A stretch of DNA of 64,000 bases from the NCBI RefSeq assembly GCF_027594145.1, contig NZ_JAQFFK010000003.1, positions 248,001 through 312,000 on the forward strand, written 5' to 3'. Shown here piece after piece: positions 25,256 through 33,405 of the stretch. Made by a program: the position numbers and the translations under genes. Position 1 is the first letter of the stretch, and each line of letters begins with the position of its first letter. The notes under the pieces are model-generated. The model was not told where the DNA came from. It saw only the letters and a list, made by a program, of their open reading frames with translations, and did not search any database. The stretch is from Methanococcoides alaskense. GTDB lineage: Archaea; Halobacteriota; Methanosarcinia; Methanosarcinales; Methanosarcinaceae.

Positions 25256-26437
25256 TTGCGTGATATCATCATGCATATACACGAGCACCCCTGTCAGCTC
25301 GTTCTTGCGCTAACAGGAGGCGGTGCTGGAGCCATTGACCTACTGTTGAGGTATGGGGGCGGTTCTGCTACAGTCCTTGAAGCTCTCGTTCCCTATAGTT
25401 CTAAAGCGCTCGATGAACTTATTGGCAAAAAGCCTGAAAAATATGCTTCACCTGTGACCGTAAGGGCCATGGCCATGGCTGCATACCGCCGTGCTTTATC
25501 TCTTGCAGGCAATGACGAAGTGGTGGCAGACAAAGGATTGATGGGCGTGGCTGCTTCCTGCAAACTTTCTGTGGGGGAGGATGAGCGTGAAGGGCGTGAA
25601 CATAAGATCTTCGTTGCTATACAGTCCTTCGATAGGACCCTCGTAAGAACGCTCATACTCAGAAAAGAGCGGTCGAGGGAAGAAGAAGAGTACCTTGCAA
25701 CTTGCATGATAGTCGATTCCATTGCAAAAGAATGCTCTTGGACCGGAAATCTGCTCCTTGAAGAGCTTTTACATGGGGATGAGGTCGTTGAAGAAAGGGA
25801 AGCCACCGCTTCTAAAGAAGTGGCTCAGATGCTCGCCCTTCCTGATAATATCATGAACAGCTTGGACCTTGTGTCCGATGTTGTTCAATTCGATCTGGGC
25901 AGCGAAACTGTTACTGAAAAGCCGGAAATTATATTCTCAGGTTCTTTTGATCCGTGCCATAAGAATCATATTCAAATGGCTGAGCAGGCTTTTAATAAAT
26001 TGGGGAAGAAGGTTCACTTTGAGATCTCTCTCACGAACGTGGACAAGCCACCAATAGATCTTATATCGCTTCGGGAAAGGCTGGATTCTCTCAGGAAGTA
26101 CAAGGATGAGGTCTTTTTTGGTGGTGTTTTCCTGACTGTCGCTCCCTTATTCGTTCAGAAAGTTAATCTCTTCGAAAATGCCACTTTCATTATCGGGGCG
26201 GATACTGCGAACCGTCTTTTCAAAATCCGATACTATCGCAATGTTGAAGACATGAGGGACATGCTGCAATATTTCAGGAATAAGAACACTCATTTCCTTG
26301 TATTCCAGAGAAAAGGGGTTGACATCTATCTTGAGCCTGAGATATTAGATATTTGTGAGGTAGTTCCTCTTGCTGACTACCTTGATAATGGTACTTCTTC
26401 AACCTCCATTAGAAAAGAATTGTATAAGGATGAATGA
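25256..26437 (+). CDS. Fusion of CinA-like amidase domain and nicotinate-nucleotide adenylyltransferase-like domain
   Basis: The N-terminal 200 residues resemble the C-terminal CinA (nicotinamide-nucleotide amidase) fold: LALTGGGAGAIDLLLRYGG, EALVPYSSKALDELIG, ASPVTVRAMAMAAYRRAL. The C-terminal 170 are a nucleotidyltransferase: FSGSFDPCHKNHIQMAE carries the GxFxPxHxxH motif (with KN in place of G), and TSSTSIRKEL resembles the ISSTxIR motif. Together they suggest recycling of damaged or deamidated NMN/NaMN in NAD metabolism, but the precise chemistry is inference. The TTG start at 25256 follows AAGGAAGTGGTC; GTG at 25247 and ATG at 25271 are alternatives. Confidence 0.75.
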   Translation: MRDIIMHIHEHPCQLVLALTGGGAGAIDLLLRYGGGSATVLEALVPYSSKALDELIGKKPEKYASPVTVRAMAMAAYRRALSLAGNDEVVADKGLMGVAASCKLSVGEDEREGREHKIFVAIQSFDRTLVRTLILRKERSREEEEYLATCMIVDSIAKECSWTGNLLLEELLHGDEVVEEREATASKEVAQMLALPDNIMNSLDLVSDVVQFDLGSETVTEKPEIIFSGSFDPCHKNHIQMAEQAFNKLGKKVHFEISLTNVDKPPIDLISLRERLDSLRKYKDEVFFGGVFLTVAPLFVQKVNLFENATFIIGADTANRLFKIRYYRNVEDMRDMLQYFRNKNTHFLVFQRKGVDIYLEPEILDICEVVPLADYLDNGTSSTSIRKELYKDE

Positions 26438-26566
26438 TATTGTTAGTAAGTAAATGGATCAAGTTTGATATTGTGTTCTTTGTATGTGAGATGCAATATA
26501 TATGTGCAGGAAAGTATTTATCTGGTTGCAATACATTTTTGAACATAGGTATTTCGAGGGAATATT

Positions 26567-27028
26567 TTGAACAAATATGAGAAATTCACTAAATTAGAGA
26601 ATAAAAGTTACTCTGATGTCACACGTTTTCTGAAAAAGACCACTCATCTTACTGCACGGGAATGGGTGATCGCACGTTTGTGTGCTGATTTCAAGAATCT
26701 CTCTAATCGTTCCGAGATGACGTGGATAGGGGAGAACCTGCCTGAGCTTGTTCCTTTTGTGGATGAGCCATATACGAGGCAGGAAGTGTCCAATGCACAT
26801 GCTGCTTTCAAGCACAAGATCGAGAGAAGCGGTACAACTTTCTTTTATGCATACTATGCCGGGCTCATCGGACAGGAGGAGATGATAAAGATAATACACA
26901 AGATCGTATCTGACCTGCAACTTCTGATCGAGACCGAGAGCGGTGAGATCTCCGATGACCATATGACAGATGTACAAATGCTTGTGGCAGATACCCTTCG
27001 CAGGATAAATGAGTCTCTGGACTATTGA
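26567..27028 (+). CDS. DUF5806-type protein
   Basis: A 153-residue protein whose N-terminus (MNKYEKFTKLENKSYSDVTRFLKK, then LTAREWVIARLCADF) and middle (TWIGENLPELVPFVDEPYTRQEVSNAHAAFKHK) match the archaeal DUF5806 pattern I recall from haloarchaea and methanogens. It is helical, soluble and of unknown function. The TTG start is preceded by CGAGGG. The upstream region (26438-26566) is AT-rich and may hold its promoter. It is a single-gene unit. Confidence 0.75.
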   Translation: MNKYEKFTKLENKSYSDVTRFLKKTTHLTAREWVIARLCADFKNLSNRSEMTWIGENLPELVPFVDEPYTRQEVSNAHAAFKHKIERSGTTFFYAYYAGLIGQEEMIKIIHKIVSDLQLLIETESGEISDDHMTDVQMLVADTLRRINESLDY

Positions 27029-27322
27029 GTTGTACAAGTACCATTGCAAACCGTTACTATTTAAGATAACATACATTACCTAAAAACGATACTATTTATG
27101 GTATAAGGCAATTCTAACAATTGCTTCGAAGATGTTGTCGCACAAAAAACCCATTGCAACTCCTTTACATCTTGGTTTCCCAAAAATTTCGATGTTTTGG
27201 TGGGTCAACCTCCTTCCTTTGACAACATTTTCTTTTTTATGTTTCATAACATCTGCCGGACAAGAAAAGTGAAAGGTACGACAATGTATTTATCATGAGA
27301 CATTTTCTTATACCTCGATACA
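27029..27322. other. Intergenic region upstream of the mevalonate genes
   Basis: 294 bases with no gene I can support. It contains an inverted repeat GCAATT-CTAAC-AATTGC at 27108-27124, a T-rich stretch near 27230, and a probable promoter for the UbiD gene with TATTTATCATG (about 27288) before the ATG at 27323. Confidence 0.4.
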
Positions 27323-28588
27323 ATGAGCTTCAGAGATTTTATCGACCATTTACGAACCAGTGGCAGGTTAGTTGAGGTCACAGAGCCTGTTTCGAAAGTA
27401 TTCGAAGCACCAAGACTTGCAAAGAAGAGCAATGCTCCCATACTGTTCCACGATATTGACGGACAAAAGGCCATCATGAACCTGTTGGGTTCAAGGGATG
27501 AGCTTGCCGATATGTTCGGTGTGCCCAAGGACGGTATCATACAGAGGCTTTCAGATATAAGGCCGGACGGGGAAGTAAAGATAGTAGATACCTCTCCGAC
27601 CATGGAGGTCATTGAGGACGATGTGGACCTTTCAAAACTTCCTCTGATGACACACTTTGAGAAAGACGGTGGTCCTTATATCACGGCCGGAGTTGTCGTT
27701 TCTGAATATGGCGGGATGATGAACGCGTCCATCCACAGACTTATGGTCGTGGGTAAGAACAAGCTGGCAGCACGCCTTGTTCCTCCACGCCACTCCTATG
27801 TACTTCACAAAAGGGCAGCTGAGAATAACGAGCCTTTACCGGTAGCCATCGTGCTGGGTGCTGATCCGGCTATAACCTTCGCTTCCACCACCCGTGTTCC
27901 GGCAGGAAAGGAATTCGAATATGCAGCAGCTTTAAGAGGTGCTCCTGTGGAACTGTTCGAGTGTGAGAACGGTGTGAAAGTTCCACATGCAGAGATAATC
28001 CTTGAAGGCTATGTGGACCCCACAGAAAGAGTGGATGAAGGACCTTTCGTTGATATTACAGGCACCTATGACCTTGTGCGCAAGGAACCGGTGATCACAA
28101 TTACAAAGATAATGCACAGGAAGGACCCTATCTATCACGGCATCCTTCCGGCAGGTGCAGAGCATCTTCTCATGATGGGCGTACCTTACGAGCCAAAAAT
28201 ATACAATGCAGTGGCAGAGGTCACGACCGTAAAGAACGTAGTGTTAACGGAAGGTGGCTGCTGCTATCTACACGCGGTCGTCCAGATCGAAAAACAGACA
28301 GAAGGCGATGCCAAGAACGCCATCATGGCGGCATTTGCAGCCCATACGAGCCTTAAGCACGTTGTTATCGTGGATGAGGATATCGATATCTTCAATATGA
28401 TGGATGTGGAATTTGCCATTGCAACAAGGGTGAAAGCTGACCTCGATGTCATGATAATCCCGAACGTGCGTGGAAGTTCCCTTGACCCAAGAGGTTCTCC
28501 CGATGGGACCACCACCAAGATGGGCATAGATGCCACAAAGGTCCTTGCAGAAAAAGAGATATTCGAGCGCGCAAAGATGCCCGAATGA
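27323..28588 (+). CDS. UbiD-family decarboxylase, probable anhydromevalonate phosphate decarboxylase
   Basis: A 421-residue UbiD-type enzyme using prenylated FMN. In archaea the UbiD next to aconitase-X genes decarboxylates trans-anhydromevalonate 5-phosphate to isopentenyl phosphate, a step of the archaeal mevalonate pathway for membrane lipids. Seen: VTEPVSKVFEAPRLAKKS, SIHRLMVVGKNKLAARLVPPRHSYVLHK, the VFVTEGGCCYLHAVVQI-like block near residue 310, DIDIFNMMDVEFAIATR with the acidic catalytic residues. Prenyl-FMN supply (UbiX) must come from elsewhere. The AcnX subunits follow directly in the same operon, supporting this role. Confidence 0.9.
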   Translation: MSFRDFIDHLRTSGRLVEVTEPVSKVFEAPRLAKKSNAPILFHDIDGQKAIMNLLGSRDELADMFGVPKDGIIQRLSDIRPDGEVKIVDTSPTMEVIEDDVDLSKLPLMTHFEKDGGPYITAGVVVSEYGGMMNASIHRLMVVGKNKLAARLVPPRHSYVLHKRAAENNEPLPVAIVLGADPAITFASTTRVPAGKEFEYAAALRGAPVELFECENGVKVPHAEIILEGYVDPTERVDEGPFVDITGTYDLVRKEPVITITKIMHRKDPIYHGILPAGAEHLLMMGVPYEPKIYNAVAEVTTVKNVVLTEGGCCYLHAVVQIEKQTEGDAKNAIMAAFAAHTSLKHVVIVDEDIDIFNMMDVEFAIATRVKADLDVMIIPNVRGSSLDPRGSPDGTTTKMGIDATKVLAEKEIFERAKMPE

Positions 28589-28606
28589 TAACTATAGGAA
28601 ATTATA

Positions 28607-29794
28607 ATGTATCTGACAGCAGAAGAAGAAAATGTACTTGACGGCGAACAGGGGGAGACCCTGCGCAAAGCCATGGAGATCCTTGTTGCACTTGGAGATA
28701 TTTATGGTGCGGATGGTCTGATCCCTGTCAAGAGCGCCCAGATAGCAGGCGTGTCCTACAAGACGATGGGGGATGCCGGACTTGAATGGATCTCCGATCT
28801 CGAAGGGACGGTAAAGGTCCCTTCAATATTGAATCCCGCAGGCATGGACATGGTCCGGTGGAAAGAGATGGGCATCGAGCCGGAATTTGCCGAAAAACAG
28901 TTGGAGATAATAGCTGCTTACGAAAAGCTCGGTATAAGTTCAAAGTGCACTTGCACTCCCTACTATCTCGAAGGCTTCTCAGCTACCTGTGGCGACCACC
29001 TTGCATGGAGCGAGTCTTCGGCTGTCTCCTATGCCAATTCGGTGATAGGTGCACGTACCAACCGTGAAGGCGGTCCGTCCGCATTATCTGCTGCACTGGT
29101 CGGGAAGACAGCGAACTATGGTTACCATCTTGATGAGAATCGTGTTCCTACGGTCTCAGTGGTAGTGGACCATGAGCTCTCAGGCTCTGATTATGGTGCC
29201 CTTGGTTATATCGCAGGTAAGGAAATTGGTAATCGCGTACCGATGTTCCATCTGGCCTCCACACCTACCTCAGATGAACTGAAAGGATTGGGTGCTGCAA
29301 TGGCGGCATCCGGTGCAGTTGCATTGTATCACGTGGAGGGTGTCACGCCTGAGGCGAAGCAGGTCAATTTTGATAAACCCGATGAGACCATCACTATCCA
29401 GAGAAGTCAGCTTGATGAGGTATATGAGACCATCATTGGCAATGAGGATGACCTGGAATGCGACATCGTAGCGGTCGGCTGTCCGCACTGCTCTCCTGAG
29501 GAATTGAACAGGATCGCCGATCTGCTGGAAGGCAAAAAGATAGAAAAGGAACTCTGGGTATGCACTTCAAGGGAAGTTGCCCAAAGATATCCCGATGTTG
29601 TGAAAAGGATAGAAGAGAGTGGCTCAAAGGTGTTGTGTGATACCTGTATGGTCGTCTCCCCTGCAACGGAAGGCCACAATTGTATGATGGTCAATTCAGG
29701 CAAAGCACTGGCTTACGTTCCGGGAATGTGCAAGGTCCCTGCAAAGATCGGAAGTCTGGAAACATGTATCAAAAGGGCAGGTGGTGACAATTAA
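28607..29794 (+). CDS. Phosphomevalonate dehydratase large subunit (aconitase X)
   Basis: AcnX (DUF521) is the catalytic subunit of the archaeal phosphomevalonate 5-dehydratase, which dehydrates mevalonate 5-phosphate to trans-anhydromevalonate phosphate. The 395 residues show CTPYYLEG (cluster cysteine), the GARTNREGGPSAL block, HYHLDENRVP-like segment, and DTCMVVSP with additional cluster cysteines (C in GCPHCSPEE, CDTC). The [4Fe-4S] ligands are therefore visible. It starts 18 bases after the UbiD stop, and the small subunit overlaps its 3' end by 14 bases. Confidence 0.92.
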   Translation: MYLTAEEENVLDGEQGETLRKAMEILVALGDIYGADGLIPVKSAQIAGVSYKTMGDAGLEWISDLEGTVKVPSILNPAGMDMVRWKEMGIEPEFAEKQLEIIAAYEKLGISSKCTCTPYYLEGFSATCGDHLAWSESSAVSYANSVIGARTNREGGPSALSAALVGKTANYGYHLDENRVPTVSVVVDHELSGSDYGALGYIAGKEIGNRVPMFHLASTPTSDELKGLGAAMAASGAVALYHVEGVTPEAKQVNFDKPDETITIQRSQLDEVYETIIGNEDDLECDIVAVGCPHCSPEELNRIADLLEGKKIEKELWVCTSREVAQRYPDVVKRIEESGSKVLCDTCMVVSPATEGHNCMMVNSGKALAYVPGMCKVPAKIGSLETCIKRAGGDN

Positions 29795-30194
29795 GATTGA
29801 ATGCAGGACCATTGCAAGAGGAGTTGCGGAAGGCGAGGTGCTCCTATCAGAGGATGCTCTCTCTTTCTTAGGTAACGTTGACCCGAAAACAGGAGTAGTT
29901 GTTGATCCCGGTCATGCCATTTATGGAGAATGTATCAAGGACAGGATACTTGTTTTCCCGCATGGGAAAGGTTCTACCGTGGGTTCTTACGTGATATACC
30001 AGTTGAAAAAGAACAACGTATCCCCTGCTGCAATGATAAACATCGATTCTGAACCGATAGTTGCAGTGGGAGCTATCATCTCTGATATCCCTCTCGTGGA
30101 CAGGCTTGACAAGGACCCTTTCACCATTTTTAAGAACGGTGATCGTGTGAAGGTCGATAGTACCGGCGGTTTCGTTGAACTGATTGACAGTTAA
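29781..30194 (+). CDS. Phosphomevalonate dehydratase small subunit (DUF126)
   Basis: The swivelling-domain small subunit of AcnX. The 137 residues show the ARGVAEGEVLLSEDALSFLGNVDPKTG opening and GKGSTVGSYVIYQLKKNN, typical of the DUF126 family in which a serine contacts the substrate. GTG starts at 29781 or 29784 lie within the end of the large subunit gene, giving translational coupling. The UbiD-AcnX-DUF126 order is a full three-gene module of the archaeal mevalonate pathway. Confidence 0.93.
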   Translation: MVTIKIECRTIARGVAEGEVLLSEDALSFLGNVDPKTGVVVDPGHAIYGECIKDRILVFPHGKGSTVGSYVIYQLKKNNVSPAAMINIDSEPIVAVGAIISDIPLVDRLDKDPFTIFKNGDRVKVDSTGGFVELIDS

Positions 30195-30221
30195 ATTCAG
30201 ACGTGGGAAACAATAAAGTTA

Positions 30222-31331
30222 ATGTCTTCAAGAAATAAAGCTCCAGAGGATGCAGAGGTAGAGGCCATGGTCATGGACCTCTATGATGACATTCATCCAT
30301 TTTTCAAAGCCTATGAAGTGAACTATGCTGACAGTGAAATTCATTTTTACGGCCTTCCCCAAATTGAACCCAAGATGGTACATCAATATCTCTGGCCAAA
30401 GTTAACAGCCAAGGGCTATCAACTCTCCTTTACAAAGGAACTCGGGGAAGATGTATTGGTCGTTTCTCCGATACAAGAGGTCCCTGAGCGCATATGGATA
30501 AATGTCCTGCTCGCTGTAGCAACGGTATTTACCACCATGTTCGCAGGCGCCACGATGTTCGGGGTGGATATATTCAGCGAACCTTCTCAGTTCACCAAAG
30601 GACTTCCCTTTACGCTTGCGATAATGTTCGTTCTCGGCTCTCATGAAATGGGGCATTACATGGCTGCGAAGATGCACGGCATGCGAACCTCATTGCCATA
30701 TTTCATTCCTTTCCCCACGATCATTGGCACAATGGGTGCTGTTATTAAACACAGAGGTATCATACCTGACAGGAAAGCATTGTTCGATGTGGCCGTTGCA
30801 GGTCCTATTGTGGGTATTGTGGCCTCTGTTATCGTGACCTTCATCGGGCTGTCATTAACGCCTGTGGAGTACATAGTCACACCTGGCAATATGGTGATCG
30901 ATATACAGGTCCCTCTTCTGTTCCAGGTTATTAATACGATATCCGGCAATACTGTCGATACCATGCATCCTGTGGCATTTGCAGGCTGGGTCGGTATGCT
31001 GGTGACCGTGTTGAACCTGCTACCTTCGGGGCAGCTCGATGGCGGGCATATCGTTCGTGCAATGCTCGGGGAACGTGCAAAACATGTTTCTATGGCAATG
31101 CCGTTCATTTTGGGAAGTCTCGGACTTTATGTCATCTTCGTGCTTCAGCAAAATGGCGGTATATGGATGTTCTGGTCTATTTTCCTTCTGCTTTTTGCAC
31201 TGGCAGGTCATCCAAGGACCTTGAATGATGATATCAAGCTTGACAACAGGAGAATTGCATTGGGGATCGGGACTTTCATACTTGGTCTGCTATGTTTTAC
31301 TCTGGTACCTTTTACACTGGTAATTACTTGA
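30222..31331 (+). CDS. Site-2 protease (M50) family membrane metalloprotease
   Basis: An intramembrane zinc protease. Residues 1-85 are a cytoplasmic domain, then about seven hydrophobic segments follow. The zinc ligands are HEMGH in LGSHEMGHYMAAKMHG (near residue 141) and the aspartate in LLPSGQLDGGHIVRAMLG (near 270). The AGPIVGIVASVIVTF segment is the usual helix after the metal site. No substrate (for example an anti-sigma-like factor) is visible. It starts 27 bases after the AcnX small subunit and may belong to the same transcription unit, although the functional link is unclear. Confidence 0.93.
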   Translation: MSSRNKAPEDAEVEAMVMDLYDDIHPFFKAYEVNYADSEIHFYGLPQIEPKMVHQYLWPKLTAKGYQLSFTKELGEDVLVVSPIQEVPERIWINVLLAVATVFTTMFAGATMFGVDIFSEPSQFTKGLPFTLAIMFVLGSHEMGHYMAAKMHGMRTSLPYFIPFPTIIGTMGAVIKHRGIIPDRKALFDVAVAGPIVGIVASVIVTFIGLSLTPVEYIVTPGNMVIDIQVPLLFQVINTISGNTVDTMHPVAFAGWVGMLVTVLNLLPSGQLDGGHIVRAMLGERAKHVSMAMPFILGSLGLYVIFVLQQNGGIWMFWSIFLLLFALAGHPRTLNDDIKLDNRRIALGIGTFILGLLCFTLVPFTLVIT

Positions 31332-31341
31332 GGTTGAAAAA

Positions 31342-32448
31342 ATGGATGTATGTTTCAGGTTGATGCAGAAGAACACTTACAGCCTTGCGGCCCTTCTCCC
31401 CCTTCTTCCCGAAAGCAAGCTTGTAAAAGAGATGCATGAGGGCATCATGATCTATAGCTTTGCCACCAAACAAAAAGAGAATGTGTTTGCAGAGGTAGAT
31501 TCCCGCCCTTCCGATACCATCTGTATAGCAGGTGGTCCGCATCCTTCAGGTTCTGTTGAGGATACTCTGGAGCACTTCAATTTTGTCGTTATAGGGGAAG
31601 GTGAAGAGACCCTTCCGCATCTTGTAAATACACTCCTTGAAGGCGGGGATGTCTCAAAGGTCAAGGGTATCGGATACAAATGCGATGGGAGGGTCGTGCT
31701 TACGGAAAAGCGTGACAATGTGGACCTTGATAATTATCCGTGTTTTGACTCGAAAGCTCTTCGCTCACCCATAGAGATAAGCAGGGGCTGTTCGTGGAAT
31801 TGCAAATACTGTCAGACGCCCCGCATATTCGGACATGAGATGAGACATCGAAGCATCGATTCCATTGTCAGTTTCGCTAAATATTACAACGACCTGCGCT
31901 TTACTTCCTCAAACGCATTTGCTTATGGCGGCAATGGTATTCAGCCAAGGTTCGACAAGGTCGAAGCTCTGCTTTCAAAGTTGAGTTCCATTGAAGGCAA
32001 GAACATATTTTTTGGTACATTCCCTTCCGAGATACGTCCTGATTTTGTCACACACGAAGGGTTGGACCTCATCGATAAGTACTGCAGCAACAGAACGATA
32101 AGTCTGGGTGCCCAATCTGGAAGTGACAGTATATTGAAAGAGATGTTAAGGGGACACACGTCCGAAGATGTCAATGTCGCTGTTGAACGGTGCTTTGAGC
32201 ATGAGATCATACCGGTAGTGGACTTTATCTTCGGTTTTCCCAATGAGACCGAAGAAGACCAGCAAAGAACACTTGACCAGATAAAATGGATCTGCAAAAA
32301 AGGTGGAAAAGTGCGAGCCCATTACCTTTCACCTTTACCTTCAACACCTTACGAGAAAATCGTTCCCTCACTTATCAGTGATACTGTTAATCGGGTACTG
32401 GGCAAAATGGCAAGGGATGGTAAGCTCAGCGGTAGCTGGAATGAGTGA
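31342..32448 (+). CDS. B12-binding domain / radical SAM protein (TIGR04013-like)
   Basis: A 368-residue protein with an N-terminal cobalamin-binding Rossmann-like part (CIAGGPHPSGSVEDTL, VVIGEGEETLPHLV) and a radical SAM core: SRGCSWNCKYCQTPRIFG carries the Cx3Cx2C cluster motif near residue 150. The C-terminus has SLGAQSGSDSILKEMLRGHT and VDFIFGFPNETEEDQQRTL, typical of this superfamily. It fits the family I know as TIGR04013; the substrate is unknown. It follows the M50 protease by ten bases, on the same strand. Confidence 0.88.
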   Translation: MDVCFRLMQKNTYSLAALLPLLPESKLVKEMHEGIMIYSFATKQKENVFAEVDSRPSDTICIAGGPHPSGSVEDTLEHFNFVVIGEGEETLPHLVNTLLEGGDVSKVKGIGYKCDGRVVLTEKRDNVDLDNYPCFDSKALRSPIEISRGCSWNCKYCQTPRIFGHEMRHRSIDSIVSFAKYYNDLRFTSSNAFAYGGNGIQPRFDKVEALLSKLSSIEGKNIFFGTFPSEIRPDFVTHEGLDLIDKYCSNRTISLGAQSGSDSILKEMLRGHTSEDVNVAVERCFEHEIIPVVDFIFGFPNETEEDQQRTLDQIKWICKKGGKVRAHYLSPLPSTPYEKIVPSLISDTVNRVLGKMARDGKLSGSWNE

Positions 32449-32450
32449 TA

Positions 32451-33155
32451 TCATTTCTCTTTTGAGATGCGGCAAAGCTCCAATCCGTTTTTGTGGAACA
32501 CGTAAACTACTATCTCTTTTCCCTTTTCAAAGGCTCGCATCTGGCGGTCATAGACTGATTTGACATGCCTTGATCCATTCTCTTTGAAATGTTCCTTTAC
32601 TTTTTTAAAGAAAGCTATCTGCTGCTCAAGGTATGCTTCTTCGTATTCTTTAATATCAGATGCTATCACTTTCGCATCTTCATCCGTGATCTCACTATGA
32701 TAACATCCATGCTGGTCCAGACCGGATATCTGCCGCCAGTCAAGGTTGCCTTCTTCATCTGTCTCCCGGTGGAGCATGTACGGGTAAAGACTGCATATGG
32801 TAGGCCTCTTGTCATAGATGGTACACCTATTGTTCTCGAGAAGGACGCAACTTCCATCCTCTTTTGTTCTCAGTGAGTATCCGGAAACGTAAAAATTCCC
32901 TTTCTGGTCACAGAACTCATAGTATGGTGCAGGGGTGATAAGGGATGCATCTATCTGTTTCATTGCTTCCACATCTTTTTCTAGCAGGAAAACGTGGTCG
33001 TTGAACTGTCTGGTGCAGCACATCCCACACAGATCGCACTCGAACCCGACCTCCTTTATTATCTCAATAAGCTTGGCATCGGGATATTTTTTCAATGCTT
33101 TGAGCTCTTTTTCCGTTTCCCTTATCATTTCTTCTATCATTTTAAAGGTCATCAC
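32451..33155 (-). CDS. YkgJ-family cysteine cluster protein
   Basis: A 234-residue protein with the CxxCxxCC motif (CDLCGMCC near residue 40), a second group CVLLENNRCTIYDKRPTICSLYPYML near 105-125 and a C-terminal helical tail. Members of the family are putative zinc- or iron-chelating proteins, sometimes flagellar or modification-related; the function here is unknown. It converges on the radical SAM gene, with 2 bases between stops. The ATG at 33140 after GGTGATGACC is an alternative to the start given. Confidence 0.85.
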   Translation of the reverse strand: MMTFKMIEEMIRETEKELKALKKYPDAKLIEIIKEVGFECDLCGMCCTRQFNDHVFLLEKDVEAMKQIDASLITPAPYYEFCDQKGNFYVSGYSLRTKEDGSCVLLENNRCTIYDKRPTICSLYPYMLHRETDEEGNLDWRQISGLDQHGCYHSEITDEDAKVIASDIKEYEEAYLEQQIAFFKKVKEHFKENGSRHVKSVYDRQMRAFEKGKEIVVYVFHKNGLELCRISKEK

Positions 33156-33405
33156 CTGCTTGTTACTATGAGTTTGTTCTTTGAACGTCGTGTTCCTTAA
33201 TCTTAATTATGGTATTTTCCTTTATCAAAGTTTCATGTCAGAATACCGTTCTCTCACTTTTTTTGTTTCAAACGGATGCCAGTTTCTGCATCATATTCAA
33301 ATTGTGGAGTAAATGAATGTCTGTACATTGATGCATCCATATCTCTAAAAAAGCAGGCAAATGTTTGCGATTAAGTGTCGCATATTGCAGTAAAAAAGAT
33401 TAAAT

